Of a stretch of DNA of 64,000 nt, positions 60,257 to 64,000 are shown piece by piece. The position numbers and the translations under genes are program-made. Location: assembly GCA_944389615.1 (NCBI GenBank), contig CALXNA010000007.1:1-64000 (forward strand), given 5' to 3'. Within the stretch, counting starts at the first letter, position 1; each line of letters opens with the position of its first letter. The stretch comes from an uncultured Anaerobiospirillum sp. Its GTDB lineage: Bacteria > Pseudomonadota > Gammaproteobacteria > Enterobacterales > Succinivibrionaceae. The notes below the pieces were generated by a model. It saw only the letters and a program-made list of their open reading frames with translations. It was not told where the DNA came from and made no database searches.

Positions 60257-63118
60257 TTAGAGGCGGGCTAACTCGTCGATTTGGGCCTTGATCTTCGCCA
60301 GCTGCTCCTTGTTGAGCGCGACTTGGGCCTTGGCGCCCTCGATGATCTTGGCCGGAGCCTTGGCGACGAAGGCTTCGTTATTGAGCTTGGCCTCACCACC
60401 CTTGATTAAGCCCTCAAGCTTGGTGGCCATGTCGTTTAAGCGCTTGAGCTCATCTTCCTTGTTGATGAGATCCTTCATCGGGATTAAGACCTCAGCGCTG
60501 TTAAGCGGCTTGGAGACGCACGGTGGCAGCTCTTGGCCTGCCTCGACAAACTCCGGTACCTCGCAGTTGGCAAGGAGCTGCAGGTAGTTGGCGTAGTGGG
60601 TAACGCACTTGCGCTCTAAGTCACCGGCGCCACGCAGCATGGCCTTTAAGGTCAGGGCTGGGGAGGCCTTCATCTCGGCGCGTAAGTTACGTACGCAGGT
60701 GATGAAGTCCTTGATCCAAGCGATGGCCTCTTCGGCGGCCTCATCTTGTGGGTAGGCAGCAGCTTGCGGATAAGGTGCGAGCATAATGGTTTGCTCGGCG
60801 TTCATGCGGCCTAAGAGCGGAGCGGTCTGCTGCCAAATGGTCTCGGTGATGAACGGAATTACCGGGTGGGCCAGACGCAGTACCGTCTCTAAGACATTGA
60901 GCAGGGTGTAGGCGGTGGCGTTCTTTTGGGCGGCCGTGGCCTTCTCATCCTTTAAGGTGGCCTTGGTGAACTCAAGGTACCAGTCGCAGTACTCGTTCCA
61001 GATGAACTCGTAGAGGGCGACGGCGACTTGGTCGAAGCGGTAAGCACCCATGTAGTGCTCAACGCTCTCGATGGCCTTGCTCAGCTTCGATAAGATGAAG
61101 CGGTCGGCGAGGCTTAAGTCCTCAGGCTTTGGCTCCTGTACCTCACCTTGGACATTCATCAGCACGAAGCGCGAGGCGTTCCAGAGCTTGTTGCAGAAGT
61201 TGCGGTAGCCCTCAAGACGCTTCATGTCCCAGTTGATGTCGCGGCCGTTGGAGGCCAGAGCGCATAAGGTGAAGCGTAAGGCGTCGGTGCCGTGCGGGGC
61301 GATGCCGTCCTTGAATTGCTTGCGGGTACGCTTGGCGATCTTCTCGGCAATCTGCGGCTGCATCATGTTCGAGGTGCGCTTGGCCACCAAGTCCTCTAAG
61401 CTGATGCCGTCGATCATGTCGATTGGGTCTAAGACGTTGCCCTTGGACTTCGACATCTTCTGGCCTTCTTCGTCGCGGATCAGGCCCGTGACGTAGACGG
61501 TGTGGAATGGAACTTGGCTGGTGCCGTCTTCATGCTTCATGAAGTGCATGGTCATCATGATCATGCGGGCAACCCAGAAGAAGATGATGTCAAAGCCTGT
61601 GACCAAGACCGAAGTTGGGTGGTACATCTTGAGGGCTTCGGTATTGTCAGGCCAACCTAAGGTCGAGAACGTCCATAAGGCCGAGCTAAACCACGTGTCT
61701 AAGACGTCTGGGTCTTGAGTTAAGACCACGTCGGCGCTGAGGCCATACTTGCTGCGGACTTCGTCTTCGTTGCGGGCAACGTAGACCTTACCTTGCTCGT
61801 CATACCAAGCCGGAATGCGGTGACCCCACCACAGCTGGCGCGAGATACACCAATCTTGCAGGTCACGCATCCACGAGTAGTACATATTGGTGTACTGGGC
61901 TGGGACGAACTTGATGCGCCCTTGCTCGACCGCCTCTAAGGCCTCCTTGCCTAAGACTTGGGCGCGAACATACCACTGGTCGGTCAGCATTGGCTCAATC
62001 GGGACGCCGCCGCGATCGCCAAATGGCTGGGCTAAGGTGTGATCTTCGATGTGATCGAGCAGACCTTGGCTCTCTAAGTCCTGTAAGATGACCTCACGGG
62101 CCTTGAAGCGATCTAAGCCGCGATAGGCCTCCGGGATGAAGTCGGTGGTCTCAGTCGATGGCTCGCCATTAGTGTTGCAAACCTCAGCTGAGTCGCGCAC
62201 CGCGGCATCTTCGGTGAAGATGTTGACCATCGGCAGGCTGTGGCGCTTGCCGACCGCGTAGTCGTTGAAGTCGTGGGCTGGGGTGATCTTCACGCAGCCA
62301 GTACCCGTCTCCATATTGGCGTGCTCGTCGGCGACGATCGGGATGCGACGGCCCACTAATGGCAGCACTAAGAACTTGCCCACCAAGTCGTTAAAGCGCG
62401 TGTCCTCAGGGTTGACCGCGACCGCGGTATCACCTAATAAGGTCTCAGGACGGGTGGTGGCGACCAAGAGGTAGTCCTTGCCTTCCTTGGTCTTTAAGCC
62501 GTCGGCCAATGGGTAGCGGATGTACCACATCGAGCCCTTAACTTCGCGGTTTTCAACCTCGAGGTCGGAGATGGCGGTGCGCAGCTTCGGATCCCAGTTG
62601 ACCAAGCGCTTGCCGCGGTAGATTAAGTCCTCGTCGTAGAGGCGGACAAAGACCTCGAGCACGGCGCGCGATAAGCCCTCGTCCATGGTGAAGCGCTCGC
62701 GCGACCAGTCAACCGAGTCGCCTAAGCGGCGCATCTGGCGCGTAATGGTGCCGCCGGACTGCTCCTTCCATTGCCAAATGCGCTGGATGAACTCTTCGCG
62801 CCCTAAGTCATGGCGGGTTAAGCCTTCTTCGGCCGCTAACTTACGCTCGACCACCATTTGGGTGGCGATACCAGCGTGGTCGGTACCACATTGCCATAAG
62901 GTGTTATCACCCTTCATGCGGTGGTAGCGGATCAAGCTGTCCATAATGGTCTGCTGGAAGGCATGGCCCATATGCAGCGAGCCGGTCACATTAGGTGGCG
63001 GCAGGGCAATGGAGAATGCCTGCTTGCTGGTGTCGCCATTAGGCTTAAAGAAGCCTTTCTCTTCCCAATTTTGGTAAATTTTGCTCTCAAAATTTTCCGG
63101 TTGGTAGGTCTTATCCAT
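60257..63118 (-). CDS. valS: Valyl-tRNA synthetase ValS
   Basis: ValS charges tRNA-Val and removes mischarged threonine. ATG 63118 is preferred, giving 953 residues (E. coli 951); the frame stays open to 63220 with a non-homologous leader. Class I marks: [15 protein letters not shown] with HMGH near residue 50, the editing (CP1) domain with [19 protein letters not shown], the zinc-less mid region, and [12 protein letters not shown]. The anticodon-binding domain follows, and the C-terminal coiled coil ([22 protein letters not shown] and [19 protein letters not shown]) completes it. The holC gene that often precedes valS is not present. A large inverted repeat lies just upstream. Confidence 0.97.
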   Translation of the reverse strand: MDKTYQPENFESKIYQNWEEKGFFKPNGDTSKQAFSIALPPPNVTGSLHMGHAFQQTIMDSLIRYHRMKGDNTLWQCGTDHAGIATQMVVERKLAAEEGLTRHDLGREEFIQRIWQWKEQSGGTITRQMRRLGDSVDWSRERFTMDEGLSRAVLEVFVRLYDEDLIYRGKRLVNWDPKLRTAISDLEVENREVKGSMWYIRYPLADGLKTKEGKDYLLVATTRPETLLGDTAVAVNPEDTRFNDLVGKFLVLPLVGRRIPIVADEHANMETGTGCVKITPAHDFNDYAVGKRHSLPMVNIFTEDAAVRDSAEVCNTNGEPSTETTDFIPEAYRGLDRFKAREVILQDLESQGLLDHIEDHTLAQPFGDRGGVPIEPMLTDQWYVRAQVLGKEALEAVEQGRIKFVPAQYTNMYYSWMRDLQDWCISRQLWWGHRIPAWYDEQGKVYVARNEDEVRSKYGLSADVVLTQDPDVLDTWFSSALWTFSTLGWPDNTEALKMYHPTSVLVTGFDIIFFWVARMIMMTMHFMKHEDGTSQVPFHTVYVTGLIRDEEGQKMSKSKGNVLDPIDMIDGISLEDLVAKRTSNMMQPQIAEKIAKRTRKQFKDGIAPHGTDALRFTLCALASNGRDINWDMKRLEGYRNFCNKLWNASRFVLMNVQGEVQEPKPEDLSLADRFILSKLSKAIESVEHYMGAYRFDQVAVALYEFIWNEYCDWYLEFTKATLKDEKATAAQKNATAYTLLNVLETVLRLAHPVIPFITETIWQQTAPLLGRMNAEQTIMLAPYPQAAAYPQDEAAEEAIAWIKDFITCVRNLRAEMKASPALTLKAMLRGAGDLERKCVTHYANYLQLLANCEVPEFVEAGQELPPCVSKPLNSAEVLIPMKDLINKEDELKRLNDMATKLEGLIKGGEAKLNNEAFVAKAPAKIIEGAKAQVALNKEQLAKIKAQIDELARL

Positions 63119-63181
63119 TCCAAAGAACTCATGCACTAAGATGGGTGAAACGCACGGCAAGCTCAGGCACCCTGCGGTGCT

Positions 63182-63310
63182 GCTATGCCCAATTAAGCAA
63201 GGGCGCGCTCTGGCAGCCATGGCTGCCGCGCAGGACGGCGCGGCGAGCCGCGGGCTATGCGGGCTGCTGCGCCGGGCGGCGGCAGCGCCTCCGACTTAAT
63301 TGGGCATAGC
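63182..63310. repeat. 129-bp element with perfect 16-bp inverted ends
   Basis: GCTATGCCCAATTAAG (63182-63197) and its exact reverse complement (63295-63310) flank 97 bases of GC-rich sequence. The interior itself contains short palindromes such as CAGCCATGGCTG. It lies 64 bases upstream of valS and 226 bases upstream of mltG. It could be a small MITE-like element or a long leader hairpin. Confidence 0.75.
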
Positions 63311-63535
63311 GTGACCGAAGAGGGCACCGGTACGGTCAGGCTGTGCGCAAGTAGCCCCTGATTTTACCGCAAAACTCTCTGGGGACATGGGCTAATTTAC
63401 GCGGTGGGCACATAGTGGGGCGCCTAGGGACAGGGTGCGAAGAGCTCACAGTTATCGCCGATAATGTTTGACATTAGCCGGGCGCGCGATTAACTTGGGG
63501 CTTTCTGCGCCGGAGTTGGACGTTAGGAGGTAGGG

Positions 63536-64000
63536 ATGAGTCAGAGCGCAACTAAGATGCTTAAGCCGCATATTCCGCCTGCCCCTAAACCTAAGAAGCG
63601 GCACAGCCTGTGGTTTTATCTGGGGCTCTTGGTGCTCTTGGGCCTGCTGATCGCCGGTGGCGTCGCCTTTAAGGTCTACCGTGACCTGCAGAGCATTGAC
63701 ACCTTCGTGGTGCCCGCCCAAAGTGAGCCCTACGAGCTCAAGGAAGGCGCGACTTTATCGTCGGTGGTGCGCGACCTCACCGGCGGGGCGTACCTCCAGC
63801 GCGTACTCAGTTTGTGGGTCAAGCTCCATCACCTCGAGTATCCGGTAATCCAAAAGGGCCCTTACCTCATCGATGGCACTAAGACCGTGCCGCAGATCTT
63901 GGCCGACATGCGCGAGGGCAATATCCTCAAGGTCAAGCTGCCGACCTTGGCCTTGATCGAAGGCATGACCGTAACCATGGTGGAGCGGCGCCTGCTCGCG
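63536..64000 (+). CDS. mltG: Endolytic murein transglycosylase MltG (3' end cut off)
   Basis: MltG cleaves nascent peptidoglycan strands at the inner membrane and limits their length. The 155 codons visible start with a strong ribosome-binding site (TTAGGAGG, 5 bases upstream). They show a basic cytoplasmic leader, one membrane helix (LWFYLGLLVLLGLLIAGGVAF) and the start of the YceG/MltG periplasmic domain, including LEYPVIQKGPYLIDGTKTVP and LIEGMTVTMVERRL. In many gammaproteobacteria mltG is followed by tmk and holB, which would lie beyond the window. Confidence 0.92.
   Translation, partial: MSQSATKMLKPHIPPAPKPKKRHSLWFYLGLLVLLGLLIAGGVAFKVYRDLQSIDTFVVPAQSEPYELKEGATLSSVVRDLTGGAYLQRVLSLWVKLHHLEYPVIQKGPYLIDGTKTVPQILADMREGNILKVKLPTLALIEGMTVTMVERRLLA

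Overview
The window looks like part of the chromosome of a motile, GC-rich gammaproteobacterium. The strongest clue is a polar-flagellum gene block in Vibrio/Aeromonas order (flgT, flgO, flgP, flgN ... flgM, flgA, cheV, cheR, flgB, flgC ... flgD, flgF-G-H-I) with sigma-54-type promoters. ProS and ValS of gammaproteobacterial length, Mpl, an mglBAC galactose importer and several periplasmic binding proteins fit an Aeromonadales/Succinivibrionaceae-like, host-associated organism. The family name is an inference from gene content and order.

Layout. 0-6.1 kb: a cut-off TRAP-type solute-binding protein with a repetitive acidic tail, then four DUF805 membrane-protein paralogues around an orphan sugar-binding protein. 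6.2 kb: tRNA-Arg(CCU). 6.5-11.6 kb: a two-gene restriction-modification-type operon; the large protein joins a GIY-YIG-like segment, a superfamily 2 helicase and an Eco57I-type methylase. 11.7-33.9 kb: flagellar and chemotaxis genes, interrupted twice. The first interruption (16.4-22.2 kb) is a tight four-gene operon ending in a CobS/MoxR-type AAA+ ATPase, preceded by three CRP-like sites and two strong hairpins. The second (27.8-28.9 kb) carries a flavin-reductase-like gene and a PH-domain gene between flgC and flgD. flgE is absent between flgD and flgF, and flgJ is absent after flgI.

33.9-37.2 kb: a frameshifted transposase-like remnant, an orphan amino-acid-binding protein and a 255-256 bp tandem repeat array. 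37.4-41.7 kb: mglBAC with a perfect CRP site and a GalR/GalS-like operator upstream, and four large hairpins between mglB and mglA. 42.5-47.4 kb: proS, a small Cys-rich membrane protein, apbE and mpl. 47.5-50.4 kb: two tandem copies of an O-acetylhomoserine sulfhydrylase gene. 50.8-58.4 kb: two unknown genes and a 1982-residue autotransporter. 58.4-64 kb: a decayed stretch with a possible IS200/IS605 end, a GNAT acetyltransferase, valS and the start of mltG.

The flagellar genes encode rod, P- and L-ring, hook-cap, H/T-ring (FlgO, FlgP, FlgT), chaperone and anti-sigma functions. At least four transcription units (flgO, flgB, flgD, flgF) carry recognisable -24/-12 promoters. The most novel element is the CobS-like ATPase cassette. 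Its three partners match no family I know, one carries eleven nearly identical 27-bp coding repeats, and no VWA (CobT-like) partner is visible. A second unexplained element is a repeat family with a TAGAGACCA core that forms arrays at 15.8-16.4 kb and 36.0-37.1 kb.
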